A stretch of DNA of 64,000 nucleotides from Vibrio splendidus. Lineage in GTDB: Bacteria > Pseudomonadota > Gammaproteobacteria > Enterobacterales > Vibrionaceae. The DNA lies in the NCBI RefSeq assembly GCF_003345295.1, contig NZ_CP031056.1, positions 620,001-684,000 of the forward strand, given 5' to 3'. The notes under the pieces were generated by a model, which had not been told where the DNA came from, searched no databases, and saw only the letters and a program-made list of their open reading frames with translations. Positions 16,224-24,305 of the stretch are shown here, one piece after another (the stretch's first letter is position 1; each line of letters begins with the position of its first letter). A program made the position numbers and the translations under genes.

Positions 16224-17144
16224 ATGAATATATCAAGAATTATCCTTATTGGTTGTGCCGTATTTGCAGTGATCAGTGGCATTGGACTACGTGCTGAACA
16301 TTCAGAAACAGCAAAAGAAAACGAGCCAGTTAATGTGCTCGATATTTCAGAGCCACATGTCGTCAGCGATGCTGAAAGAAGAGCCAAAACCTTGCTTGCT
16401 AAAGCGGTTGTCCATGTACAAAAAGAAGGCGATGAAAGCGTTCAAGACTTCATGAGTGATGCCGAATATATAGACGGTGAGCTCTATGTGTTTGCTCTTG
16501 GTATTGATGGCCAATTCCTTGCCAGTGGCGGCTCTTCAATGGTGTTGGTGGGCGACAGTGTTTTGGATACTCAAGACGTTTACGGTAATCCCTTTTTCCG
16601 TGAAATGATCACTAAGGCTGTGCACAACGGGTTTGGCGAAGTTCAGTACCATTGGACTAATCCGACTGACCGCATGGGCGAGCCTAAAACGACTTTCTTT
16701 GAACGTGTGGGTGATGTGATTGTTGCCGTGGGGTATTACCCAGAACGCTCTAGTGCAACAGAAGCTAAGCGATTATTGGCGAGAGCGATGGCCGCGATAG
16801 TGGAATCAGAGCAGGACAGTATCACCGAGTTCAATGATACCGAAGGCAGCTTTGTTGAGGGAGACCTGTATGTGTTCGTGATGGATATGAGCTCTGGAAA
16901 GCTGCTCGCGCACGGTGTATCCCCTGAGCTTGTTGGGCGTTCGCACAACGAAATCCTAAGCCCTGACGATAAGCCAATTCTCACTGAGATGTTAAACCTA
17001 GCGAAAGAAAATGGGCGAGGCGTTTATACCTATCAATGGTTAAACCCGCTGTCGAGCAAAGTGGAAACCAAGCACACTTACTATCGAGTGATCGATAATA
17101 AGCTGGTTGGTGTTGGTTATTACACAAATTCAAACAACACGTAA
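16224..17144 (+). CDS. Periplasmic double-Cache-domain protein
   Basis: A 306-residue secreted protein that begins 11 bases after the TRAP permease stop, behind AGGAGAAG, so it belongs to that operon. A signal peptide covers about residues 1-24. The mature part is an internal duplication of Cache-like modules. Each has a leading helix (AKTLLAKAVVHVQKEG; AKRLLARAMAAIVESE), GELYVFALGIDGQFLASGG or GDLYVFVMDMSSGKLLAHG, a YHWTNP or YQWLNP motif and a closing VGYY. No membrane anchor or signalling domain follows. Cache domains bind small ligands outside the membrane, so this may help bind or sense the substrate. Function unproven. Confidence 0.75.
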   Translation: MNISRIILIGCAVFAVISGIGLRAEHSETAKENEPVNVLDISEPHVVSDAERRAKTLLAKAVVHVQKEGDESVQDFMSDAEYIDGELYVFALGIDGQFLASGGSSMVLVGDSVLDTQDVYGNPFFREMITKAVHNGFGEVQYHWTNPTDRMGEPKTTFFERVGDVIVAVGYYPERSSATEAKRLLARAMAAIVESEQDSITEFNDTEGSFVEGDLYVFVMDMSSGKLLAHGVSPELVGRSHNEILSPDDKPILTEMLNLAKENGRGVYTYQWLNPLSSKVETKHTYYRVIDNKLVGVGYYTNSNNT

Positions 17145-17158
17145 AAGTGTTTCTACTT

Positions 17159-17186
17159 AGCCCTCAACCCAGTTAGATAAAGGGCT
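17159..17186 (+). terminator. Weak terminator-like hairpin after the sulfonate operon
   Basis: AGCCCT (17159-17164) pairs with AGGGCT (17181-17186), with extra C/G-rich pairing possible nearby. The sequence after it (GGGGGCTCAAAA) has no T run, so termination efficiency is doubtful. Confidence 0.35.
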
Positions 17187-17380
17187 GGGGGCTCAAAATT
17201 CCGGTTTGTGTAAAAAAGCAATTTAGTAAAATTAACACTGTGAAATTTTTGTTGTGAAATTGTTTCTAAAATACAAGTAGTATGAAATGCATGGAAGCAA
17301 CACAGTAAAGAACAATTTTGAAAAGGGTCAATCAGGATTTTTGACCGACATGAAATTCAAAGCCGTAAGAGGGAAAGACT

Positions 17381-17953
17381 ATGAATATGCTGACACTAGA
17401 CAGAACAGAACTTCACAGAAACCATTCAACATTTATTGCTGAAGCTGTCTTTGCCGTAGAAATGGTGAAAGCAGATAAGCAGCTCGAAAAACAAAAAATG
17501 GCGAAACAGTTGCTTGATACTCTATTTCCTCTAGAGGCTGGTTCACACGAAGACGCAGTGAGCTATGAGATTGACTACCGACATGTTCAGGTTTACTTCA
17601 AAAATGGCGAACATACTGGCCTAAAACGAGCGAAGCACTTTGTTGCTTTCACCGGCGATAAGTCTAAGCCTTCAGCAATCCTATTTCGTGATGAAAGCGG
17701 TACACACGTTGAAGTGACAATCGGTGCTCGTAAAGGCACTGGCTACTTAGAATTGGTTGATATTCAAGATATCCAGTTAGAGACATGCACCACGTTTGGC
17801 CAAACTGAGGCGAGCCGTTCTTCTGGCATCCGTCACTGGGTGAGCTTAGTGAAAGGCGATGAAAGCGGTCGACCGAACGCTTCAAGTGAAGATAAAGAGT
17901 TCACGGCAAAAAATGGCGAAGACTATAACCTAGGTTTTTGCTTCGCGATCTAA
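17381..17953 (+). CDS. Malate-synthase-G-like accessory-domain protein, lacking the catalytic barrel
   Basis: A 190-residue protein. From about residue 46 it resembles the segment of malate synthase G around residues 160-280. LFPLEAGSHEDAVSYEI corresponds to the E. coli GlcB stretch SLPLENGSYQDVVAF. VYFKNGEHTGLK and HFVAFTGDKSKPSAILFRD match the GlcB QLKNGKETTL and QFVGYRGDAAAPTCILLKN stretches. RHWVSLVKGD resembles the later YRNLLGLMQG. The TIM-barrel residues that catalyse glyoxylate plus acetyl-CoA condensation are absent, so it cannot be a complete malate synthase. The start follows AGAGGGAAAG and a classic terminator follows. It stands alone between the sulfonate cluster and a BCCT transporter. 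The comparison is from memory, and the function is unknown. Confidence 0.6.
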   Translation: MNMLTLDRTELHRNHSTFIAEAVFAVEMVKADKQLEKQKMAKQLLDTLFPLEAGSHEDAVSYEIDYRHVQVYFKNGEHTGLKRAKHFVAFTGDKSKPSAILFRDESGTHVEVTIGARKGTGYLELVDIQDIQLETCTTFGQTEASRSSGIRHWVSLVKGDESGRPNASSEDKEFTAKNGEDYNLGFCFAI

Positions 17954-18040
17954 TGTGCTGTCTTTGAAATGTGAAGTGCTGCTCTGCTAGACGTAGCACT
18001 GACATTTGAATACTGATTTCTCTTTTACCTTTGGTAATTT

Positions 18041-18066
18041 CCCCGCCCCTATAGCGGGGCTTTTTT
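18041..18066 (+). terminator. Rho-independent terminator
   Basis: CCCCGC (18041-18046)/GCGGGG (18054-18059) followed by TTTTTT at 18061-18066. It ends the malate-synthase-like gene. Confidence 0.92.
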
Positions 18067-18240
18067 GTTAGAGCTATAAATAAATTAGGCTGTTGTTTAT
18101 TTTATCTTTAGAAAGTTTGAATGAGATTTTACGGTGCGTTATTTTAATTTAAAGTACTGTATTTAAAGATTTTTATTTGTTTATTTTATTCTGTTTTTAT
18201 TGGTTTAACTATCACTATTGACGGTGGTTTGGGTGACTAT

Positions 18241-18439
18241 TGAGCTAAAGCTCAGTCAAAATGCTTTGAGCTGTGCTATAATCCGCGCCTTGGGATTGAG
18301 CCAATAAGTCCATTTGTCACCAATCATTGTGATTTTTATCGCCTTTTTATTTAGGTGGTGCGGCGAGCCAATCAAGTAGTAATTGGATATGGAGAGCGTC
18401 CTTATATTCGTTGATTCGGATATGCGAACATCATAATTT
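18241..18439 (+). promoter_or_regulatory. Promoter and long leader of the BCCT transporter gene
   Basis: The perfect dyad TGAGCTAAAGCTCA (18241-18254) lies just upstream of TATAAT (18277-18282). A leader of about 150 bases follows before the ATG at 18440, which has no obvious ribosome-binding site. The dyad is well placed to be an operator. The 18067-18240 stretch before it is AT-rich with nothing recognisable. Confidence 0.5.
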
Positions 18440-20047
18440 ATGAGTTTTAAATCAAAAAAATACAGTATTGATTCTACTGACTATCAAGTTGGTCAAGACA
18501 ACGTCAGTAAATGGGGCATGGATGTCCATAACACAGTTTTCGTAGCCTCAGTAGGCTTATCTCTTCTCTTCATCATCACTCTTCTTGCTCTTCCTCCTGC
18601 AGATGCTAAAGCTGCTATTGATTCTATTAAGGGTGCTGTTTTATCAAAGTTTGACTTCCTCTTTATGTGGGGAGCTAACATCATGCTAGCGTTTGCCGTT
18701 GTTCTCGCGTTTTCACCTTTGGGTAAAATTCGTCTAGGTGGCGAAGACGCGACGGCGGATTACTCCATGTCATCTTGGATAGCAATGCTATTCGCAGCGG
18801 GTATGGGTATAGGACTTATTTTTTGGGGTGTTGCAGAGCCAACCGCGTTCTTCACGAACTGGTTCGGAACGCCACTCGGTGCAGAACCTTTTACAGAAGC
18901 AGGCCGTGAACTGGCACTCGGTGCGACACTGTTCCACTGGGGTTTTCATGCATGGGCTATCTATGGCATGACGGCGCTTTGTCTAGCGTACTTTGTTTAC
19001 AACAAAGGCTTACCGCTATCAATGCGTTCTGTGTTTTACCCAATACTGGGTGAACGAGTTTGGGGTAAAACCGGTGATGTGATCGACGTACTAACGGTAC
19101 TGGTTACTCTGTTTGGCCTTGCGACTTCATTAGGCCTAGGTGGTACGCAGGCAGCAAGTGGTATTAGCCACGTGTTTGGCTTGGAAAACAACATCTATCT
19201 TCAGCAATCTATTATCGTTTTGATTATGGGCTTGGCGATCATCTCTGTTATGCGTGGCATGGACGGTGGTGTTAAGTTCCTAAGTAACCTGAACATGGTT
19301 ATTGCGTTCGTATTCCTTGGTCTTATCGCTGTTCTGAACTTCACAACCGTGCTTGATTCTGTGGCAACAGCGGTGACGGGTTATGTGAATAACATCGTAG
19401 CGTTGAGCCAAAGCTCTGGTCGTGAAGACACAACATGGCTGCATGGCTGGACTGTGTTCTACTGGGCATGGTGGGTTGCGTATGCACCATTCTTCGGTAT
19501 GTTCGTAGCGCGTATTTCTAAGGGCCGTACGGTTCGTGAGTTCCTACTTTGCGTACTGATTATCCCAACATTGGTAACGTCGGCTTGGATGGCTATCTTC
19601 GGTGGCGTGGCTATCGAGCAGGTGATTAATCATGTAGGGCAACTTGGCCTTGACCAAGGCATTACAGACGTATCTCTAAGCTTGTTCTACATGCTAGATG
19701 CTTACTCGTTCGGTAGTATTCTGTCGGTTCTCGCAGTCGCGCTGATCATCGTGTTCTTCGTTACAACGCTAGACTCAGGCTCTATCGTTATCGATGGCAT
19801 GACAGCGGGTGGTAAGCTTGAAGTTCCTGTTAAACAGAAAGTGGTTTGGGCGGTTATCTCAGGTGCTATTGCAATGGTGATGCTGTGGATTGGTGGTACT
19901 CAATCTATCCAAGCTCTGCAATCGATCACGATCATTGCTGCATTGCCGTTTACGATCATTCTTCTGATTGGTTGTTTCAGCTTGTTGAAAGGTCTACTGA
20001 CTGAAGTAGATAAAGGACAAGAAAACGTTAGCGAAACCGCTAAATAA
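18440..20047 (+). CDS. BCCT-family betaine/choline/carnitine-type transporter
   Basis: A 535-residue inner-membrane carrier of the BCCT family with about 12 helices. Signature segments are GMGIGLIFWGVAEPTAFF, the GATLFHWGFHAWAIYG stretch, and WTVFYWAWWVAYAPFFGMFVARISKGRTVRE with the tryptophan-rich substrate box. The short cytoplasmic tail argues against a strongly osmo-sensing BetT of 650 or more residues. Likely substrates are glycine betaine, choline or related quaternary amines, by ion-coupled uptake in a marine osmolyte context. Being next to a taurine cluster, it might carry a related zwitterion. That is speculation. It has its own promoter and terminator. Confidence 0.92.
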   Translation: MSFKSKKYSIDSTDYQVGQDNVSKWGMDVHNTVFVASVGLSLLFIITLLALPPADAKAAIDSIKGAVLSKFDFLFMWGANIMLAFAVVLAFSPLGKIRLGGEDATADYSMSSWIAMLFAAGMGIGLIFWGVAEPTAFFTNWFGTPLGAEPFTEAGRELALGATLFHWGFHAWAIYGMTALCLAYFVYNKGLPLSMRSVFYPILGERVWGKTGDVIDVLTVLVTLFGLATSLGLGGTQAASGISHVFGLENNIYLQQSIIVLIMGLAIISVMRGMDGGVKFLSNLNMVIAFVFLGLIAVLNFTTVLDSVATAVTGYVNNIVALSQSSGREDTTWLHGWTVFYWAWWVAYAPFFGMFVARISKGRTVREFLLCVLIIPTLVTSAWMAIFGGVAIEQVINHVGQLGLDQGITDVSLSLFYMLDAYSFGSILSVLAVALIIVFFVTTLDSGSIVIDGMTAGGKLEVPVKQKVVWAVISGAIAMVMLWIGGTQSIQALQSITIIAALPFTIILLIGCFSLLKGLLTEVDKGQENVSETAK

Positions 20048-20107
20048 AGTAATCAAGTATGGGGAGTAGATAGTTCTCTAGTTACTCCTTATTAAGTATT
20101 ATTTCAA

Positions 20108-20141
20108 AGCTCTCTTGTACTGTGTGCAAGGGAGCTTTTTT
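20108..20141 (+). terminator. Terminator of the BCCT gene
   Basis: AGCTCTCTTG (20108-20117) pairs with CAAGGGAGCT (20127-20136), followed by TTTTTT. Confidence 0.85.
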
Positions 20142-20177
20142 ATGCCCAAGAAGAAATCAAAGACAAGCAGATAAGAC

Positions 20178-20220
20178 AAAAAAAGAGCCACAAGTGAATC
20201 GTCACTTGTGGCTCTTTTTA
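20178..20220. terminator. Bidirectional terminator between convergent genes
   Basis: GAGCCACAAGTGA (20185-20197)/TCACTTGTGGCTC (20202-20214) with an A run before and a T run after, so it can act on both strands. It serves the minus-strand M14-like gene directly. Confidence 0.9.
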
Positions 20221-20235
20221 GTTTTAGCTATTAGC

Positions 20236-21162
20236 TTACGCGTTCAATTCATGTTGAATTACGTAATCCAAAGCACCGACTACAGCAGCAACTTGAGCGT
20301 CATTACACTCTTCGTCTGTCACTTTGTCGCTGTCCGGGTAAACCTCAGTGGTTGTGCCGTACTTACAATCAGCCACACCACCACACAAGCCTAGCTTCTT
20401 CATAGGGTAGTTGATCACGCCGTGTTGAGTGACGTCTGAACCAATGATCTTGCCGTCTGCATCTGCTGGTGCAATGTGGGTTACTTTTTTGACTGAAGCA
20501 ATTACCGCGGCTTGGAACTCAGGCTGTGGATTTTCAGTATCACCAACTGTGTAGAAACCGTCTGGGATCATACCTTCGATGTACTCAATACCATCACGCG
20601 CTGCGAGTGCTGGTCGGAATTCTGTTTCATCAGAATCCGTCGTCTCGTGCAGGTCAACGTGAACCAATACTTCTGGCAAAGAGGCCACTAAAGCTCGTAG
20701 GTTTTCTGATTCTTCTGCTGGCGTACCGTCGTAGAAAGAGCGGTTTGGATCGACAGCATTTGGGTTCCAACGGTTGATCACTTCATAACCCCAAGGGCTC
20801 ACACAAGGTGCAACAACAATGTTGAAGTGCGCTGAGTATTGTTCTGCTTGAGTTGCGGCGAATTTGATCGCGCCATGCACACCACTGGTTTCGTAACCGT
20901 GAACACCACCCGTTACAAGGATCGTCGGTTTTGATGCGTCCCAGTTTTTGCTTTTTATTGCAAAAAGAGGGAAGCGAGCTTCATCGTAGCTCAGTGCGCC
21001 GTATTGCTCGATGTCAAAGCGGTCTGCCAATGCTTGGATTTTTGGCACGACTTCTTGCTGGTATTCACGCTTAACGGTTCTTTGAGCGAACCATGCTTGA
21101 CGTTCTGCTTGTTGCCATTTTTTTCCAGGTTTACCAATCGGGTAGGTGTAAGTACTTTCCAT
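20236..21162 (-). CDS. M14-family metallocarboxypeptidase / desuccinylase-like protein
   Basis: A 308-residue protein of the M14 zinc-peptidase fold. The metal motif GGVHGYETSG (HxxE) supplies the first two ligands and VHVDLHETTDSDE a later histidine. NRWNPNAVDPNRSF matches the substrate-arginine region. No signal peptide is seen, so it is cytoplasmic. Family members remove C-terminal residues or deacylate amino acids. The substrate cannot be read here. It is a single gene with a strong terminator on its 3' side and no operon partner. A second protein of the wider superfamily is encoded at 61390-62403. Confidence 0.8.
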   Translation of the reverse strand: MESTYTYPIGKPGKKWQQAERQAWFAQRTVKREYQQEVVPKIQALADRFDIEQYGALSYDEARFPLFAIKSKNWDASKPTILVTGGVHGYETSGVHGAIKFAATQAEQYSAHFNIVVAPCVSPWGYEVINRWNPNAVDPNRSFYDGTPAEESENLRALVASLPEVLVHVDLHETTDSDETEFRPALAARDGIEYIEGMIPDGFYTVGDTENPQPEFQAAVIASVKKVTHIAPADADGKIIGSDVTQHGVINYPMKKLGLCGGVADCKYGTTTEVYPDSDKVTDEECNDAQVAAVVGALDYVIQHELNA

Positions 21163-21328
21163 TATTTATATCTCTTTGGGGTACGTTGCGATTAAATGAG
21201 AATAATCAGCAGAACAGTATCGTGCAACTCTTATTGAGTAGGCTTATGTTACAAACGATTGGTATTTTAAATAATGTTCCGTAGAAGTGTTCGTCTATGG
21301 TGTTTTTGACTCAAAGTTAGTGTTGTAT

Positions 21329-22534
21329 TTACGAAACGAAGGAAGACAGGCAACCGGTTTTGGTTGCGCCTTGAACGTTTTCTGAATGACAAACCGTATT
21401 CCGACCATGCTCCTTCGCATAGTATAAGGCTTCATCCGCACGCTTAATCATATCTGTCATTTTATCTTCTGAACGAAGTTGAGAAATCCCAAAACTTGCC
21501 GTTAAATGATTACTTTGCTGTCGCCAAAATTTGCTTTCTTCAACAATCAATCTTAGTTTCTCAGCTACTTTGTATGCATCATTAATATTGGTGTCAGGCA
21601 GCATAATTAAAAACTCTTCACCTCCAAATCGGAAAGGGACGTCGGCTGCTCGTAGATTATCGAGCAGAACGCGTCCCATTCTTTTCAATACACAATCACC
21701 AATTTGGTGGCCATATTGATCATTTACTTGCTTGAAATGGTCGAGGTCGAGAATTATCACTGATAGAGGGTGTTGATGCCTTGCGCTGCGCATCCATTCT
21801 CGTTTCAGCATGTCATTCATTGCTCGACGATTATAAAGGTTTGTCAAACTGTCTTTCATTGAAGAACTATAGAGAGACTGCATGATCCTCGCATTGAGAA
21901 GCCAGTTGTACGTAAAGCCTAGTGTGCTCAGTAAGATTGCGTTCATGATAATAGCCAGTTGGTGAATGTCACTGGCTTGTAAGAAATCCTCAATAGTCTG
22001 CTCTTTGAGTGTCACCCAAACTCTAAACACCATGAAAAGTGAGTGGACGGCAAATACGGCGATTAATAGATACAGTGCCGCTCTGACATCGGCCATAGTC
22101 CCTGTGTTGATGACTAACATGCTAGCTATCGTACATAGAGTGATGTAGAGGCTCATTGTCACGACACGCGCATTGGTTGAAGTTTCAAAAAAGGTGAAGT
22201 AAATCAAGGCAACCATAACGATGGGTAATACAGCCAACACGATTTTTGTGTAAATGGTAGGGGACTGCCTTAATTGAGTAAGACTAAATACCATCAATGC
22301 GAAACCTGTAGCGATTGTTATATTGGCAGTGATTTTTGAAAGCCATGGTGAGATATGAGGACCAAAACTCAGCAAAGAGAAGCCCGCCATGAATAAAAGT
22401 ATGGAACAAATAAAGCTGCGCATTCCCAGAACACGTGTTTGATTTTGTTGTTTAATTATCAGACCAATACAATATGTACCAGACAAGAACACCATAATTA
22501 AACACAGAGTGCGTATATCTAAGCCTAGATTCAT
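21329..22534 (-). CDS. Membrane-bound diguanylate cyclase (GGDEF)
   Basis: A 401-residue protein. About seven to eight transmembrane helices fill the first half (residues 5-215). A GGDEF domain follows from SLTNLYNRRAMNDML through the active-site RFGGEEFLIMLPD to the C terminus. GGEEF is a catalytically competent variant, so it should make cyclic di-GMP from two GTP. The inhibitory I-site RxxD is not evident just upstream: NLRAADVPFRFGGEEF contains R-A-A-D, which could be it. The membrane part resembles other uncharacterised 7TM-type sensors, with ligand unknown. It is a single gene downstream of pyrC, separated by a terminator. Confidence 0.9.
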   Translation of the reverse strand: MNLGLDIRTLCLIMVFLSGTYCIGLIIKQQNQTRVLGMRSFICSILLFMAGFSLLSFGPHISPWLSKITANITIATGFALMVFSLTQLRQSPTIYTKIVLAVLPIVMVALIYFTFFETSTNARVVTMSLYITLCTIASMLVINTGTMADVRAALYLLIAVFAVHSLFMVFRVWVTLKEQTIEDFLQASDIHQLAIIMNAILLSTLGFTYNWLLNARIMQSLYSSSMKDSLTNLYNRRAMNDMLKREWMRSARHQHPLSVIILDLDHFKQVNDQYGHQIGDCVLKRMGRVLLDNLRAADVPFRFGGEEFLIMLPDTNINDAYKVAEKLRLIVEESKFWRQQSNHLTASFGISQLRSEDKMTDMIKRADEALYYAKEHGRNTVCHSENVQGATKTGCLSSFVS

Positions 22535-22635
22535 ACTTAACCATTATTATTTTTATCATTAACCTCATTAAATATGAGGTCATGAGATAAGGTTAGATGC
22601 TAATGGCAGAGAATCAAGCGAATTAGATTAGAAAG

Positions 22636-22670
22636 AAAAAAAGCCTTTCACTTATGTGAAGGGCTTTTTA
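22636..22670. terminator. Terminator of pyrC
   Basis: AAGCCTTTCAC (22641-22651) pairs with GTGAAGGGCTT (22656-22666), with an A run on the left that gives a T run for minus-strand transcripts. Confidence 0.85.
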
Positions 22671-22698
22671 ATAAGTGTTTTATTTGACTGCGTAGAAT

Positions 22699-23727
22699 CT
22701 ATTTAACAGACCAAGCAATCGTCTCGCCGCCACGGATTGGCACAACGATGTCTGAACCGAAAGGCATGGTTTCAGCAACGTTCCACTCTTCTTTAACGAG
22801 AGTGATGGTGTCTGAGTTACGTGGCATGCCGTAGAAGTCTGGGCCGTTGTGGCTCGCGAACGCTTCTAGGTTTTCAAGCTTACCCTCTAGTTCAAACACT
22901 TCAGTGTAAAGCTCTACTGCTGCGTGCGCAGTGTATGAACCCGCACAACCACATGCTGACTCTTTTGCGCCTTTTGCGTGTGGTGCAGAGTCTGTACCCA
23001 AGAAGAACTTCTTGCTGCCGCTTGTTGCAGCTTCGATAAGCGCTAATTGGTGAGTGTTGCGCTTCAGAATAGGAAGGCAGTAGAAGTGTGGCTTAATGCC
23101 GCCAACCAACATGTGGTTGCGGTTGTAAAGCAGGTGGTGAGCGGTGATGGTTGCCGCTACGTTGTCGTTAGCGTTCTTAACGAAAGTCGCTGCGTCTGCA
23201 GTCGTGATGTGCTCAAGAACAATCTTCAGGTTAGGGAAGTCGTTCACAATCGGTGCTAGAACTGTGTCTAGGAACTCTTTTTCACGGTCAAAGATATCAA
23301 CATCGTGAGCCGTTACTTCACCGTGAACCAGTAACAACATATCCACTTCTTGCATGGCTTCTAACACGTGGTAAATCTTTTGCGCTGACGTTACACCTGA
23401 ATCTGAGTTAGTCGTTGCGCCTGCAGGGTAAAGCTTTGCAGCGACTACGGCACCAGACTCTTTCGCTTTGCGAATTTCATCAGGAGTGGTGTTGTCTGTC
23501 AGGTAGAGTGCCATTAGAGGCTGGAATTGCTCGCTTGGCTGCTCTGCCATGATGCGTTCACGGTAAGCTAAAGCCATTTCGGTATCGGTTACCGGTGGGA
23601 TGGTGTTTGGCATGATTAACGCTCGACCATTGTAGCGGCTGATATCGCGCACTGTATCTTTTAATACTTCGCCATCGCGTAGATGAACGTGCCAGTCGTC
23701 AGGACGAGTAATCGTAAGTTGTGTCAT
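22699..23727 (-). CDS. pyrC: Dihydroorotase, class II
   Basis: Third enzyme of de novo pyrimidine synthesis, cyclising carbamoyl aspartate to dihydroorotate. The 342 residues match E. coli-type PyrC. Zinc motifs are DDWHVHLRDG near residue 15, KLYPAG (the lysine normally carboxylated, about residue 100), and GTDSAPHAKGAKE near 250. GGGAGCC precedes the ATG, and this ribosome-binding site can be masked by a leader hairpin. It is a single-gene unit. In enteric bacteria pyrC is controlled by pyrimidine-sensitive leader folding, which fits the structure seen here. Confidence 0.96.
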   Translation of the reverse strand: MTQLTITRPDDWHVHLRDGEVLKDTVRDISRYNGRALIMPNTIPPVTDTEMALAYRERIMAEQPSEQFQPLMALYLTDNTTPDEIRKAKESGAVVAAKLYPAGATTNSDSGVTSAQKIYHVLEAMQEVDMLLLVHGEVTAHDVDIFDREKEFLDTVLAPIVNDFPNLKIVLEHITTADAATFVKNANDNVAATITAHHLLYNRNHMLVGGIKPHFYCLPILKRNTHQLALIEAATSGSKKFFLGTDSAPHAKGAKESACGCAGSYTAHAAVELYTEVFELEGKLENLEAFASHNGPDFYGMPRNSDTITLVKEEWNVAETMPFGSDIVVPIRGGETIAWSVK

Positions 23728-23730
23728 TGA

Positions 23731-23810
23731 AGGCTCCCACCATTTGAAGTGTTATGTAGTTGGAGCCTAAACTCGGCGAAATCTGTGAAAGCAATCGCTT
23801 ACGTTTAGGC
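23731..23810 (-). promoter_or_regulatory. pyrC: pyrC leader with alternative hairpins, one masking the ribosome-binding site
   Basis: Read on the minus strand, AGGCTCC (plus 23762-23768) is complementary to GGAGCCT (plus 23731-23737), which contains the pyrC Shine-Dalgarno. The same region can pair upstream instead: GCCTAAAC (plus 23765-23772) is complementary to GTTTAGGC (plus 23803-23810). The two folds exclude each other. The masking hairpin resembles the known CTP-dependent start-site switch of enteric pyrC. Confidence 0.6.
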
Positions 23811-23929
23811 GACAGGATGATAGTGGAAAAGCACTTTCATTTCATCCTATTTTTAACTCTTCAGGGCTAGGAGCTTGTTTTTATGAGTATTTTATTCGGT
23901 ATTAATTCTCGGAGATGGTAGGAGACGGG

Positions 23930-24088
23930 TTAACGAGTCGCCACCCAGAGTCCGTGAATCATTCCTGGCACCCAGAAGAAGAAAGTCAGGATGATGTTAA
24001 TCAATAGGTCTTTACCTGCGCCACGAGCGAAGAACACGCCAACAGGCGGAAGTAGTACACACAAGATGATAATGACGAGTTTGTTCAT
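23930..24088 (-). CDS. Pmp3/YqaE-family small membrane protein
   Basis: A 52-residue protein with two hydrophobic helices: MNKLVIIILCVLLPPVGVFF, then a short ARGAGKDL loop and INIILTFFFWVPGMIHGLW. The PPVGVF and PGMIHGLW motifs are diagnostic of the Pmp3 (UPF0057) proteolipid family. AAAAAGGAT precedes the ATG at a good distance. Family members affect membrane potential and salt tolerance in yeast and plants, and are stress-linked in bacteria. It is a single gene upstream of nothing on its strand, with a perfect inverted repeat in its 5' region. Confidence 0.9.
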   Translation of the reverse strand: MNKLVIIILCVLLPPVGVFFARGAGKDLLINIILTFFFWVPGMIHGLWVATR

Positions 24089-24116
24089 GATAAATCCTTT
24101 TTATTCAATGAAAGTT

Positions 24117-24170
24117 CAATGCAGTAATCGTGTTCAAAGTATAGAACGTATGGAGAGTGTTACTGCATTG
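24117..24170. repeat. 11-bp perfect inverted repeat upstream of the Pmp3 gene
   Basis: CAATGCAGTAA (24117-24127) and TTACTGCATTG (24160-24170) are exact complements. An inner GTTC/GAAC pair lies at 24132-24135 and 24144-24147. No T run follows. On the minus strand it would lie in the promoter or 5' leader of the Pmp3 gene. Confidence 0.7.
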
Positions 24171-24305
24171 CTGCCTTAATGTATCAAAATAGACAGCTAA
24201 ACATCTCAAGATAATAGCTTAGTATCAAGTGTTTAATGCCTGCCAGTTTATCTATTTATAACCATTTGTTAGCATTGGGACAAATAACAAAACATTGGAA
24301 TCGTT

